Numbered from the stretch's first letter, positions 8,794 to 16,207 are shown. The stretch is DNA of 37,460 nt from JAXJYR01 sp964593515 (GCA_964593515.1 CAZQJH010000003.1:1-37460), one strand, 5' to 3'. A program made the numbers and translations. Notes: generated by a model from the sequence alone, not told the origin.

Positions 8794-9320
8794 TGACACT
8801 CGAAGAAAGACTGAAAGCCTTTGACGAAATCATGGGTGAGGACTTCCCGGAAGGTGTGAAAGCAGATTTGCTTATCAGAGGTTTCTTCACAGCACCAGCG
8901 AGCACGAAGTATCACGGTAATTACGAGGGCGGCTTGTTCGATCACTGTCTTGCAGTTACGAGACACCTCCTCGATATTACAGAACATCACAATCTCCACT
9001 GGACTGTATCTCGAAGTCCTATGCTGGTAGGTATGTTCCACGACCTGTGCAAGATGGATCAATACGTAAAGAGTGACGGTGAGAATCCTTACGAATACCG
9101 TAAGGACACTCTCTTGAAGGGTCACGGAGATAAGTCGGTAATGCTTCTCTCTAAATACTTCACTCTCACCGATGAAGAAATTCTCTGTATTAGATACCAC
9201 ATGGGAGCTTTCACAGAGAAGGAAGAATGGAGCGATTATACACGAGCTGTGAATAAATATGCAACAGTTCTGTGGACGCACACAGCGGATATGCTCGCTT
9301 CTCATGTAGAGGGGGTGTAA
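8793..9320 (+). CDS. HD-domain phosphohydrolase
   Basis: 175 residues. The HD superfamily pattern is visible as an early H (YHGNYEGGLFDHCLAV near residues 40-55), the HD pair in MLVGMFHDLCKMDQYV near 75-90, then KGHGDKSV and CIRYHMGAF further on. These supply the metal ligands H...HD...H. HD enzymes of this size often act on nucleotides (5'-nucleotidase or dNTPase) or on cyclic-oligonucleotide signals. Position between the MazG-like gene and the rest of the nucleotide cluster favours a nucleotide substrate. Start overlaps the MazG-like stop by one base. Confidence 0.82.
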   Translation: MTLEERLKAFDEIMGEDFPEGVKADLLIRGFFTAPASTKYHGNYEGGLFDHCLAVTRHLLDITEHHNLHWTVSRSPMLVGMFHDLCKMDQYVKSDGENPYEYRKDTLLKGHGDKSVMLLSKYFTLTDEEILCIRYHMGAFTEKEEWSDYTRAVNKYATVLWTHTADMLASHVEGV

Positions 9321-9322
9321 GC

Positions 9323-9955
9323 ATGATAAAGTTCGAGAAACAGGAAGTATGGGGATTCGACCACGCTATCAGAGGTATGAGAAATCCTATGAATAGCTGG
9401 GAACGATCAGACACTACCTTCGGTCTAGGGGAGGACTATCTCAACGATATGGAAATCGGTCAGAATGACTACGATCTTATGACGAGACTTATCAAGGGCG
9501 GTCAGCCACATAGGAAGTTCCTTCGTCAGATCATGGTAGCTGTCGATATTACTGCTCCTCTCTACTGGTGGAAAGAGTTTGATACTTACAAGGTAGGAAC
9601 GACAGCTAACTCGTGCTCTACCATGCACAAGATTCATGCGAAAGAGTTTGTGATTGACGATTTCAGTCACGACCACTTGACAGAGTTCGGTATGGATCAC
9701 CTGTGTGACACAATATGGGTTCTCAATAATATGCGTGATTCTTTCCTTGAAAGCAAGGATAAGGCTTACTGGTACGACATGATACAGACGCTCCCTAGTT
9801 CGTACAATCAGAAGCGTACAGTAACCATGAATTATGAGAATTTTCTCAATATGCTGGAATATCGCCGGGGACACAAGCTAGACGAGTGGCGAGAGTTCTG
9901 CGAATGGATCAAGACACTCCCATACGGACAGTTGCTATGGGACGCATTAACATAA
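9323..9955 (+). CDS. Conserved phage protein, possibly distantly ThyX-like
   Basis: 210 residues from ATG 9323, two bases after the HD gene stop and behind a GAGGGGG site; an upstream in-frame start lies inside the HD gene and is unlikely. The striking core is ITAPLYWWKEFDTYKVG followed by SCSTMHKIHAKEF, which is rich in aromatics. It is reminiscent of the region before the flavin site of FAD-dependent thymidylate synthases, but the ThyX signature RHRxxSxNExSxR is absent. The nucleotide-gene context would suit a thymidylate-related enzyme. I call it conserved and unknown; ThyX-like is a weak inference. Confidence 0.65.
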   Translation: MIKFEKQEVWGFDHAIRGMRNPMNSWERSDTTFGLGEDYLNDMEIGQNDYDLMTRLIKGGQPHRKFLRQIMVAVDITAPLYWWKEFDTYKVGTTANSCSTMHKIHAKEFVIDDFSHDHLTEFGMDHLCDTIWVLNNMRDSFLESKDKAYWYDMIQTLPSSYNQKRTVTMNYENFLNMLEYRRGHKLDEWREFCEWIKTLPYGQLLWDALT

Positions 9956-9968
9956 GGAGGTAAGAACC

Positions 9969-10193
9969 ATGTACAAATTGAAAAGCACAAACGGTAAAGT
10001 GAAATGTCTGTTGAAGACAGGTAAGGATTTCGTGAGAAACGAAATCTCCGTATCTGCCGCACAGCACATCATCGACACAGGCGAGGTCGTGCAGTCGGAC
10101 AAGCCCGAGTACCCTATTCACGTAGGTGAATGGTATTTCGAGGGAGAGCCTATTCAGAAGAACAATCTCAATGGAAAGGTTGGTAAGAAATAA
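9969..10193 (+). CDS. Small conserved phage protein, unknown function
   Basis: 74 residues behind a strong TAAGGAGG site. The sequence begins with short beta-like segments (MYKLKSTNGKVKCLLKTG) and ends in a basic tail (NNLNGKVGKK). I do not recognise a family. It is one base overlapped with the following gene and lies in the replication operon between the ThyX-like and prim-pol genes. Nothing points to a specific role. Confidence 0.65.
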   Translation: MYKLKSTNGKVKCLLKTGKDFVRNEISVSAAQHIIDTGEVVQSDKPEYPIHVGEWYFEGEPIQKNNLNGKVGKK

Positions 10194-10489
10194 TGGCTAG
10201 AGCGTTTTATTCCGAGTATGTGAATCATTGTTTGAGATTCTATGCTCGACACACAAATCCGAAGTTCAAGAGTGACGCTGATAAGCAGAACTGGAAAGCC
10301 TGTGAATCTGCTATCAACTCATTCTCCGATAAGGAACAGGTTATGCTTCTCGGTATCTACCGTGGTGAGGACAGCGTACCCGATAAGGTGTACCAGCTTG
10401 CTCACGAGAACGGTGTCAAGACAGATACGATTTGGAAGCTCATTAACGAGTTAGAAAGGAAGGTAGCAAAGAGACGTGGTTTGTTATGA
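10193..10489 (+). CDS. Small helical protein, sigma-region-4 or HTH-like
   Basis: 98 residues, start ATG overlapping the previous stop. The C-terminal half reads as two or three helices ending in a basic recognition-like segment (VKTDTIWKLINELERKVAKR). This resembles the region-4-like DNA-binding proteins that phages of Firmicutes often place at the end of early operons. The N-terminus has a Tyr/Arg-rich helix (VNHCLRFYARH). It overlaps the prim-pol start by 14 nt. A transcription-control or packaging-adaptor role is possible, but the call rests only on helix pattern. Confidence 0.6.
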   Translation: MARAFYSEYVNHCLRFYARHTNPKFKSDADKQNWKACESAINSFSDKEQVMLLGIYRGEDSVPDKVYQLAHENGVKTDTIWKLINELERKVAKRRGLL

Positions 10490-11276
10490 TAATATCCCCG
10501 AGGAATTGAAAAAACTTCGCCAGTGGGTGTGTGCGTATGACGGAAGCAAAACTCCTATGAAAGCATGGGAGAACGAAGCCGCTTCCTCTACGAACCCTCG
10601 CACATGGTCTGACTTTGAGACTGCTCTTGAATCATACGAAATGGGGCTGTATGACTACTGCGGCTTCGTGTTCAACGATAATGGTTACGTGGCTATCGAC
10701 ATTGACGATGGTTACGATGAAGACGGTCTTATGAGTTTCCTCGGTGCTGATATTGTCGGCAAATGCAGAAGCTACACGGAGAAATCCCGAAGCGGTAGAG
10801 GTTTCCACATACTGCTTCGGGGAAATCTCTCCTTTAAGGGCAAGAACAATCTCGCCGGGGTAGAAATCTACAAGACAGCTCGATACTTCATTATGACAGG
10901 AAATGTAGTCCTGTACAGAGACATTATCGAGAATCAAGAAGCTATTGACTACGTGGTTGAGAAGTATTTCTCGGGTGTGAAGGAAGAATCCACAGAGGAC
11001 AAGATTTATGTCGGAAGGGATAAAATCTACTCTCCTATGTGGGAAGAACCTATCGTAAATGGACGAATTAAACTCCGTCCAGTATATCCGAGAATCCCGG
11101 ACGGAAGCCGCAATATCTGTCTCACTTCTCTCGCTGGTATGCTTCACAATCAAGGTTACAGCAAGGCACAGATTTACGATGAAATCAGCTATGCGAACAT
11201 GGTAGCGTGTGATCCTCCGCTGGATAACAGCGAGCTTCGTACAATCTGTAACAGCGTCACGAGGTATAAGCGATGA
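10476..11276 (+). CDS. Prim-pol (AEP superfamily) primase-polymerase with PriCT-like tail
   Basis: 266 residues with a GTG start at 10476 behind GGAAGGTAG. The N-terminus (IPEELKKLRQWVCAYDG) and the acidic strand YVAIDIDDGYDEDG near residues 70-83 give the D-x-D metal site of bifunctional primase-polymerases. SRSGRGFHILL near 106-116 is the SGxGxH-type motif, and the late YFIMTGN matches the third motif region. The C-terminal ~70 residues (DGSRNICLTSLAGMLHNQG) match the small PriCT helical domain. It would lay primers at the origin and probably works with the D5-type helicase encoded at 12563. The two functions are split here by a promoter region, whereas many phages fuse them. Confidence 0.85.
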   Translation: MVCYDNIPEELKKLRQWVCAYDGSKTPMKAWENEAASSTNPRTWSDFETALESYEMGLYDYCGFVFNDNGYVAIDIDDGYDEDGLMSFLGADIVGKCRSYTEKSRSGRGFHILLRGNLSFKGKNNLAGVEIYKTARYFIMTGNVVLYRDIIENQEAIDYVVEKYFSGVKEESTEDKIYVGRDKIYSPMWEEPIVNGRIKLRPVYPRIPDGSRNICLTSLAGMLHNQGYSKAQIYDEISYANMVACDPPLDNSELRTICNSVTRYKR

Positions 11277-11482
11277 ACGGTAAAGCCGCAGAGAATTTAT
11301 CAAATGCAATCATACTCTCTGCTGTTGACGATTACCGAAAAGCACGAGCTGGTGAGCGTGTTGCTGGGAAAGAGCCGAGCTGGGTAATTTCAGATTGCGA
11401 AAGATTTTTCTTATCCGAGTGGTTTACAGTTCTAACGAATTTGGACGGTAAAACTCTACTCGATAAGTTGAAAAAAGAATAA
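11273..11482 (+). CDS. Small phage protein, unknown function
   Basis: 69 residues overlapping the prim-pol stop by 4 nt. The text SWVISDCERFFLSEWFTVLTNLDGKTLL is typical of small conserved proteins found in Firmicutes phage early regions, but I cannot assign a role. It ends the first operon: the next 114 nt carry a promoter and nested operators rather than a gene. Confidence 0.65.
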   Translation: MNGKAAENLSNAIILSAVDDYRKARAGERVAGKEPSWVISDCERFFLSEWFTVLTNLDGKTLLDKLKKE

Positions 11483-11488
11483 CACAAA

Positions 11489-11532
11489 GAGGATAAGAAA
11501 ATACACATTTACGTGTTGACAAACTTATCCTC
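11489..11532. promoter_or_regulatory. Nested inverted repeats at promoter P1
   Basis: Perfect 9-bp arms GAGGATAAG (11489-11497) and CTTATCCTC (11524-11532) flank the 14-bp palindrome-like ACACATTTACGTGT (11503-11516). All are centred at about 11510 and embrace the -35 box of P1. This looks like a two-layer operator for one or two repressors. CTTATCCTC also occurs just upstream of promoter P3. Confidence 0.65.
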
Positions 11533-11545
11533 AATGTGTTATATT
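11516..11545 (+). promoter_or_regulatory. sigma70-type promoter P1 for the 11.6-16.05 kb operon
   Basis: TTGACA (11516-11521), an 18-bp spacer and TATATT (11540-11545) lie upstream of the gene at 11597. The first T of the -35 box is also the last base of the ACACATTTACGTGT operator, so operator binding should block polymerase. Between the -10 box and the start codon lies the perfect palindrome ATAACGTTAT (11560-11569) inside an imperfect 20-bp palindrome. Confidence 0.75.
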
Positions 11546-11596
11546 ATAAACACAGGAAGATAACGTTATTATCCTAAAAAGATTGGAGGTGTCAAA

Positions 11597-11866
11597 ATGG
11601 AAAATGTAATAGAATTTCTTAACGGACAGAAAAGAGCCACCGTCACTTTGTCACAGGGTAGATATAAAACGAAGATTGAAAAGCTCGCTAAAGAGAGACC
11701 CGATGAATGTAAAATTTTGGCTCGAAACTCCGATGAAACAATACTCGCTCATGTTCCTACATCGTGGGTAAAGATTTCACCTCCTCGTAAGGTAGAAATG
11801 AGCGAGGATCGCAAAGAGGAATTAAGAAAACAGCTTGCTAATGCAAGGAACAAGAAGGAGGAATGA
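11597..11866 (+). CDS. Conserved small phage protein, unknown function
   Basis: 89 residues with GGAGGTG as ribosome site, the first gene behind promoter P1. The N-terminal pattern IEFLNGQKRATVTLSQGRYK is shared by many small proteins at the start of Firmicutes phage and prophage operons, but I know no function for it. ECKILARNSDETILAHVPTS continues as a small beta-rich domain, and the last 20 residues are a charged helix. Being first behind an operator-controlled promoter, and immediately upstream of a PemK-like gene, it could be a regulator or antitoxin-like partner. That is inference from position. Confidence 0.7.
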   Translation: MENVIEFLNGQKRATVTLSQGRYKTKIEKLAKERPDECKILARNSDETILAHVPTSWVKISPPRKVEMSEDRKEELRKQLANARNKKEE

Positions 11867-11868
11867 TT

Positions 11869-12027
11869 ATGTCTGATAACAATAAACCTATATGTCCTCT
11901 ACTTACCAGTGTTGCTCCGGGTATGCGTGGTGGTGTAGCCACAGCTTGTCAGAAAGAGAAATGTGCGTGGTGGATTGAGGATAAACAGAAATGTGCGATT
12001 ACAGTTATAGGAGGTTCAAAGAAATGA
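11869..12027 (+). CDS. 52-residue Cys-rich (zinc-finger-like) miniprotein
   Basis: A short frame with AAGGAGGAATG just upstream. It encodes four cysteines, C9, C27, C32 and C42, in the contexts ICPLL, ACQKEKCAWW and KCAI, typical of a small zinc-binding fold seen in many Firmicutes phage operons. Its stop TGA overlaps the ATGATG start of the PemK-like gene, so the two are translationally coupled. The coupling makes it a candidate partner of the toxin-like protein, although its sequence also fits a free-standing conserved phage miniprotein. Confidence 0.7.
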   Translation: MSDNNKPICPLLTSVAPGMRGGVATACQKEKCAWWIEDKQKCAITVIGGSKK

Positions 12028-12563
12028 TGGATATTCGCAGAGGTGATATTTTTTACATCAGCGGCGGTAAAACCTACGCTGGTTATGGTAGACAGAGTGA
12101 TAGCGGCAGACCAGCTATCATTGTATCGAATGAAGCTATGAATAAGACCGCAGATTATGTCGAGGTCGTTTATCTTACTACACAGGAGAAGAAGCCGCTC
12201 CCTACTCACTGTGAGATTATCTGTAAGCAGAAATCTACTGCTATGTGTGAAACTATTTATACGGTGAATAAGAACCGTGTCGGAGATTATGTGAAATCTC
12301 TTACCAGTCAAGAGCTTGCGGCTCTTAATGAATGTTTAATGCACTCTATCGGTCTATCTTATATCAGTGATTTTTCAGAGCCTTACGACAAGGACTATAC
12401 GGACTTACAGGACGAGATAGACACTCTACGTTCCAAAAATGCCAAGCTGACAGAGGAACTTCATTACGCAAAACAGGTTGACAGTGATAGTCAGTCCATC
12501 ATCACAGAGCGTGATCTATACAAGAGACTGTATGAGCAGTTGCTAGATAAGGCGGTGGGATAA
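12024..12563 (+). CDS. PemK/MazF-like protein with C-terminal coiled coil
   Basis: 179 residues from ATG 12024, spaced 9 nt from TAGGAGG. Residues 1-110 match the MazF fold pattern: DIRRGDIFYI at the N-terminus, SGRPAIIVSN near 31-40, VEVVYLTTQEKKPLPTHCEI near 52-71, and CETIYTVNKNRVGDYV near 80-95. MazF-type proteins are sequence-specific mRNA endonucleases in toxin-antitoxin pairs; the Arg of GRP and the Thr of LTT that form the active site in the family are present. The last 60 residues form a coiled coil (DEIDTLRSKNAKLTEELHY), unusual for a free toxin and suggestive of an oligomerisation or tethering role. No classical MazE-like antitoxin is adjacent. Confidence 0.82.
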   Translation: MMDIRRGDIFYISGGKTYAGYGRQSDSGRPAIIVSNEAMNKTADYVEVVYLTTQEKKPLPTHCEIICKQKSTAMCETIYTVNKNRVGDYVKSLTSQELAALNECLMHSIGLSYISDFSEPYDKDYTDLQDEIDTLRSKNAKLTEELHYAKQVDSDSQSIITERDLYKRLYEQLLDKAVG

Positions 12564-14041
12564 TGCAAGAACTGTTTGAGTTACACAATGGACGAGTAAT
12601 CATGGACGAAGATTTGTCAGAAAAAATGTATCTTATTAAACAGTATCACCCGGAGAAAGCAGACGCAGAAAGCTCGGGCTTCGAGTGGTCTGAAATGGGT
12701 ATGGCAAACCTGTTCGGTATGCTCTACCCTAACGAAGCTCGTTATTGCCCGGAGCATAAAAGCTGGTACACCTACTTCGATGGAGCATGGAGGAAGGACG
12801 AAGGAGCTATCCTCGTATCAGAGAAGCTAAAGGACTTCGTAAGACTTATGATCCTGTACTGCGGTGAAATCGAGGACGATGATCTCCGAAAAAGCTATAC
12901 CAGCTTCGTAAATAAGATGGGTGATCGCCGCATGAGAGACAGAATCCTCAAGGACGCTACCGGGGAGCTTCGTATCTCCGCTGTGGAGTTTGACGCAAAC
13001 CCCTATCTCATTAACTGTCTCAACGGTACATACGACTTGAGGGACTTCTCCTTCCGTGAGCACCGTTACGATGATTTCATTACCATGCAGACAAATTTCC
13101 GTCACACTATTTCTCGTGATGTGAAGTGCGAACGCTGGGAGAAATTCATTGACGAGGTTACACAGGGCGATAAGGGCAAGTCGGACTTCTTACAGAGAGC
13201 TCTTGGTTACTCCATGCTGGGTATGAGCAACGAGGAGTGTATGTTCATTCTTCACGGTAAAACTACTCGAAACGGTAAGTCTACGCTACTCAACACTATC
13301 GAGTATATGTTAGGTGATTATGCAAAAGTAGCCCCGGTTGGTATGATCTGCCGAGGAGACAGACAGAAGGACGCAGAAGCCGCTTCTCCTACCCTTGCCG
13401 GGTTGAAGGGAAAACGCTTCGTTACAATGTCCGAAAGTAATGAGTACGGAAAGCTGGACGAGGAGAAAATCAAACAGCTTACAGGTGGTGAGGAAATATC
13501 CGCTCGTGCTCTTTACCAGTCAGCAATCACCTTCAAGCCGCAGTTCACATTATGGTTGTCCTGTAACGACCTTCCTATGGTTACTGATAAATCCCTGTTC
13601 GCTTCCGAGCGTATCAAGGTTATTGAGTTCAACCGCCACTTTTCACCGAAGGAACAGGACACACACTTGAAGGACGAGCTGACAAGCCCGGAAGCCATGA
13701 GTGGAATCTTCATGTGGCTGGTGCGTGGGTACATACGCTACAAAGAGCGTGGTCTGACGATGGCTGACAATCTGAAAGAGGTTGTGAGCAAGTACGAGCG
13801 AGACAATGACCTCGTGTTACAGTTCCTTGAGAGCCGCTGTGACAGGGACGAGAACTCTACTATCAAGGCAAAGGACTTATATAATTCATTCAAGTTGTGG
13901 GCGAAGTCGGAAGGTGCTTATGTGCTATCTGCTCGTAAGTTCAACTCCGAAATGGAGCGTCACCCGGAATGGTTCGATAGGAAATCGACTTCCAGCGGAT
14001 TTGTAATCTACTGGGGTCTTAAAATGAAGGAGGTAATGTAG
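12563..14041 (+). CDS. D5-type SF3 helicase (phage/plasmid primase P4 family, C-terminal part)
   Basis: 492-residue replicative helicase. The D5_N-like region occupies about residues 90-190. Superfamily 3 ATPase motifs follow: Walker A HGKTTRNGKST near 229-239, LKGKRFVTMSESN near 278-290 including the acidic Walker B equivalent, and motif C WLSCNDLP near 332-339. A small winged-helix-like C-terminal domain (KLWAKSEGAYVLSARKF) is visible. No primase domain is attached; the prim-pol at 10476 supplies it. Start ATG overlaps the previous stop by one base, and it ends one base before the next gene. Confidence 0.88.
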   Translation: MQELFELHNGRVIMDEDLSEKMYLIKQYHPEKADAESSGFEWSEMGMANLFGMLYPNEARYCPEHKSWYTYFDGAWRKDEGAILVSEKLKDFVRLMILYCGEIEDDDLRKSYTSFVNKMGDRRMRDRILKDATGELRISAVEFDANPYLINCLNGTYDLRDFSFREHRYDDFITMQTNFRHTISRDVKCERWEKFIDEVTQGDKGKSDFLQRALGYSMLGMSNEECMFILHGKTTRNGKSTLLNTIEYMLGDYAKVAPVGMICRGDRQKDAEAASPTLAGLKGKRFVTMSESNEYGKLDEEKIKQLTGGEEISARALYQSAITFKPQFTLWLSCNDLPMVTDKSLFASERIKVIEFNRHFSPKEQDTHLKDELTSPEAMSGIFMWLVRGYIRYKERGLTMADNLKEVVSKYERDNDLVLQFLESRCDRDENSTIKAKDLYNSFKLWAKSEGAYVLSARKFNSEMERHPEWFDRKSTSSGFVIYWGLKMKEVM

Positions 14042-14042
14042 C

Positions 14043-14615
14043 ATGGGTGTAAATGTAGGTTATCTGACCTGTGATCGTACAGAATCCGGCGATGAATGTT
14101 ACACTCCTTTCTACGCAGTTAAGCCTATTTTGAAGTATCTTCCTAAAGACAAGAAGATATGGTGTCCTTTTGACGAGTATTGGAGTGCTTTCTATCTCAC
14201 ACTCAAACAATATGGTTTTGATGTTGTACGTAGCTCATTGAGTGAAGGTAAAGACTTCTTTACATACGAGCCGGAAGAATACGATATTATCGTAAGTAAC
14301 CCTCCTTTCAGTAAGAAAGATGAAGTTTTGAAAAGATTGTATCAGTTGGGTAAACCTTTTGCCATACTTCTCCCTCTTACTACATTACAGGGTCAGAAAC
14401 GATATAAATACTTCAAAGAAGGAGTGCAAATTCTCGCTTTCGACAAACGTATAAATTATCACACAACAAGTATGCACCACTTCACGAAGGGTAATCACTT
14501 CGCAAGTGCTTACTACTGTAAAGATATATTATCAAACGACTTGATCGTGGAAGAATTGGTCGAATACAATCAACCTTTGTTTTATGACATTGATGAATTA
14601 TTGGGAGGTGAATAA
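14043..14615 (+). CDS. NPPF-motif N6-adenine methyltransferase-like protein
   Basis: 190 residues behind AAGGAGG. DIIVSNPPFSKKDEV near residues 80-94 contains the (D/N)PP(Y/F) catalytic motif of N6-adenine methyltransferases. The SAM-binding glycine motif is degenerate: KKIWCPFDEYWSAFYLTLKQ stands where FxGxG is expected. Proteins like this are frequent in phages and are sometimes labelled sugar-phosphate nucleotidyltransferase, a label the motif does not support. It may methylate phage DNA or be a reduced enzyme. Base composition is more A+T-rich than its upstream neighbour. Confidence 0.7.
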   Translation: MGVNVGYLTCDRTESGDECYTPFYAVKPILKYLPKDKKIWCPFDEYWSAFYLTLKQYGFDVVRSSLSEGKDFFTYEPEEYDIIVSNPPFSKKDEVLKRLYQLGKPFAILLPLTTLQGQKRYKYFKEGVQILAFDKRINYHTTSMHHFTKGNHFASAYYCKDILSNDLIVEELVEYNQPLFYDIDELLGGE

Positions 14616-14933
14616 ATGAAAGTATATATTGCTGGTGCAATTACAAACAATCCTCGATACAAGGAGCAGTTCGAGACTGCCGAGAAGCGACTTATCAGTA
14701 TGAACCATGCTGTTATCAACCCGGTAAAGAATCTCGGATTTGAGTATCGAGAATACATAGACATGGGGCTATGTGAGCTCATGAAGTGTGACGCTATCTA
14801 TATGCTGGCTGGCTATCAAAAGTCAGAAGGAGCAAAGCTCGAACTTCATTACGCACAAACAGTCGGCATGAGGATCATCGAAGAAAACCCCTGTCTGTAC
14901 TGTGGTTTCTATAACCCGGACTACGAAGGTTGA
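14616..14933 (+). CDS. DUF4406-type protein; Cys-rich C-terminus interrupted by TGA
   Basis: 105 residues starting directly after the previous stop. MKVYIAGAITNNPRY, NPVKNLGFEY and DAIYMLAGYQKSEGAKLELH fit the DUF4406 / nucleoside 2-deoxyribosyltransferase-like fold used on nucleotides in phages. The protein ends CLYCGFYNPDYEG then TGA (14931-14933). The same frame then stays open for 28 more codons and adds two Cys (ECP and YACPL), ending in a TAA that overlaps the next gene's ATG in the usual ATGA-style manner. This suggests the ancestral gene ended at 15020 with a four-Cys zinc site, and that a Cys or Trp codon became TGA or is read through. Confidence 0.8.
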   Translation: MKVYIAGAITNNPRYKEQFETAEKRLISMNHAVINPVKNLGFEYREYIDMGLCELMKCDAIYMLAGYQKSEGAKLELHYAQTVGMRIIEENPCLYCGFYNPDYEG

Positions 14934-15009
14934 GAGTGCCCTTCTACCGATAAATGGTATGCGTGTCCTCTATCAGACCCGAAGCCCGAAGACTTTGGAG
15001 GTGTTGACA

Positions 15010-15246
15010 ATGAGGAATAAGCAACATATCAAACGCTGTCCGATGTGCGGCGGCAAGGCTGGTATCTATCAAGACTATCACAGCTTTTACTTGGTGCAGT
15101 GTAACCGCTGTGGTATCTCGACTTTACATCGTGCGGACTTACACACCGCACTATACGAATGGAATAGGAGGGTTTCTTATGATGGACGAAGTAATGGAAA
15201 ACATTACAAAACAGATCGCCGCAGAGAAAGACAAGTTTCTGTTTGA
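15010..15246 (+). CDS. Lar-like zinc-ribbon protein
   Basis: 78 residues from ATG 15010 (TTGGAGGTG upstream). CPMCGGKAGIY and VQCNRCGIST form a zinc ribbon, followed by AxxxWNRR (ALYEWNRRV), the layout of the Lar family and related phage proteins; in Escherichia Rac prophage Lar modulates type I restriction. The basic tail (KTDRRRERQVSV) overlaps the following gene. Whether this member has any restriction-related role is unknown. Confidence 0.75.
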   Translation: MRNKQHIKRCPMCGGKAGIYQDYHSFYLVQCNRCGISTLHRADLHTALYEWNRRVSYDGRSNGKHYKTDRRRERQVSV

Positions 15247-15442
15247 GACTTTCAAGCGGCATGGGTACAACCGTACTCGTGTAATGTCACTGGCGAAAGC
15301 TGGCAGAGTTAAGATGGCACAGCACGACAACCGGGAGACATACTTCATCGACAACAAGCCTATCTTCACTATCGGTAAGTACATGAAGCAACATGAGGAG
15401 GATAACAAAATCACGTATACATTCAGAGAGGAGGTATTGTGA
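15179..15442 (+). CDS. Small basic phage protein, unknown function
   Basis: 87 residues beginning ATGATG at 15179 behind AGGAGGG; longer upstream starts sit within the Lar-like gene without a ribosome site. KDKFLFETFKRHGYNRTRVMSL and AGRVKMAQHDNRETYFIDNK suggest a helical start and a beta-rich end. I do not recognise the family. Its stop overlaps the next gene's start region. Confidence 0.65.
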   Translation: MMDEVMENITKQIAAEKDKFLFETFKRHGYNRTRVMSLAKAGRVKMAQHDNRETYFIDNKPIFTIGKYMKQHEEDNKITYTFREEVL

Positions 15443-15810
15443 TGGAAAGTAAAAAATTTTCTATAATGAACGCAAGCAAAGAGGAACTTTCTGACAGAAT
15501 GGAAATGTACTTAAAGGCTTGTGCTGAAACAGCAACAGTGCCAACGTGTAAGGGTTTTGCTAAAAGTATAGGGTATTCTGATAGCAGATTGCGAGCCATT
15601 AGACTATACAAACAAGATACATACCAAGCAGAATTATTGGAAATGTTTGCTGATACAGTTTGTGACATAGTATCACAATGTGGTTTGAAGGAAATAATGA
15701 ACCCACGTGTCGCTATGTTTAGAGCAAATCCTCATTTAACAATGAGAGCTAGAAAAGGTGAGGAAGGATATAGAAAATATTTGAAGATAGGAGGTATTAC
15801 TCATGGATAA
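15442..15810 (+). CDS. HTH-containing small phage protein
   Basis: 122 residues from ATG 15442 with GAGGAGG upstream; a GTG at 15439 is in frame but less likely. The middle segment TCKGFAKSIGYSDSRLRAIR reads as a helix-turn-helix resembling those of small terminase or phage regulatory proteins. Codon use is visibly more A+T-rich than in neighbouring genes, suggesting a different origin. It ends with RKGEEGYRKYLKIGGI. A true small terminase is a better fit for the gene at 16370, so this one is more likely a DNA-binding regulator. Confidence 0.62.
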   Translation: MESKKFSIMNASKEELSDRMEMYLKACAETATVPTCKGFAKSIGYSDSRLRAIRLYKQDTYQAELLEMFADTVCDIVSQCGLKEIMNPRVAMFRANPHLTMRARKGEEGYRKYLKIGGITHG

Positions 15811-16054
15811 TATGAAACCGTGTCCGTTCTGTGGAGGAAATAAATTGAAGCTGGATAAGAAATCGAAGCTCGCCGGGCACAATGGTATCGGAGTTAGAAT
15901 CGACAGATTGACTTATTCTGTTAGGTGTAACACTTGTTATGCTAGAGGAGGAGCTGTCGGTGGAGACGTAAGTCAGTACGTCAAAGACCCTTCTCGACTT
16001 CCAAGTGGTCTAACGACTATTGAGGAGTTAAAGGAAAAAGTTATTAACTTATGA
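15803..16054 (+). CDS. Second Lar-like zinc-ribbon protein
   Basis: 83 residues behind TAGGAGG. CPFCGGNKLKL and RCNTCYARGGAVGG give a CxxC...CxxC zinc ribbon like that of Lar-family proteins. The C-terminal AxxxWNxR motif of the family is missing and is replaced by IEELKEKVINL. It ends the P1 operon; a 315-nt regulatory interval follows. A zinc-binding protein is clear; its target is not. Confidence 0.7.
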   Translation: MDNMKPCPFCGGNKLKLDKKSKLAGHNGIGVRIDRLTYSVRCNTCYARGGAVGGDVSQYVKDPSRLPSGLTTIEELKEKVINL

Positions 16055-16080
16055 AACTCTCGTGTGGAAGAACCACTTGA
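16051..16080 (+). other. Possible 9-residue leader peptide
   Basis: ATG 16051 overlaps the previous gene's TGA and opens a 9-codon frame reading MKLSCGRTT. It is followed by a stem GTGTGG (16062-16067)/CCACAC (16091-16096) and then by an extended Shine-Dalgarno sequence without a gene. This arrangement resembles a leader-peptide attenuator, but no ribosome site precedes the ATG and it may be chance. Confidence 0.25.
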
Positions 16081-16097
16081 TTTCCTTGAGCCACACT

Positions 16098-16207
16098 AGG
16101 AGGTGATCCACTACTTCGGATAAAAATACTCAAATTATCCGAATAGGATTGAAAAATTATCTAAAGTGACATTTGTCAAATTATCCGAAAAGGATTGAAA
16201 AACAATC
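16098..16207. promoter_or_regulatory. Orphan extended SD and TTATCC repeat cluster
   Basis: AGGAGGTGATCC (16098-16109) matches the full anti-16S sequence, but no start codon with an open frame follows. TTCGGATAA (16115-16123) pairs perfectly with TTATCCGAA (16135-16143). Two 31-bp direct repeats begin with CAAATTATCCGAA at 16131 and 16177 (46-bp period, 27 of 31 identical), each containing AGGATTGAAAAA. These look like regulator sites upstream of the terS leader. Confidence 0.55.

Noticed and set aside
15442..15810. HTH protein as the small terminase
   Set aside because: The gene at 16370 has the longer, better-fitting small-terminase pattern.
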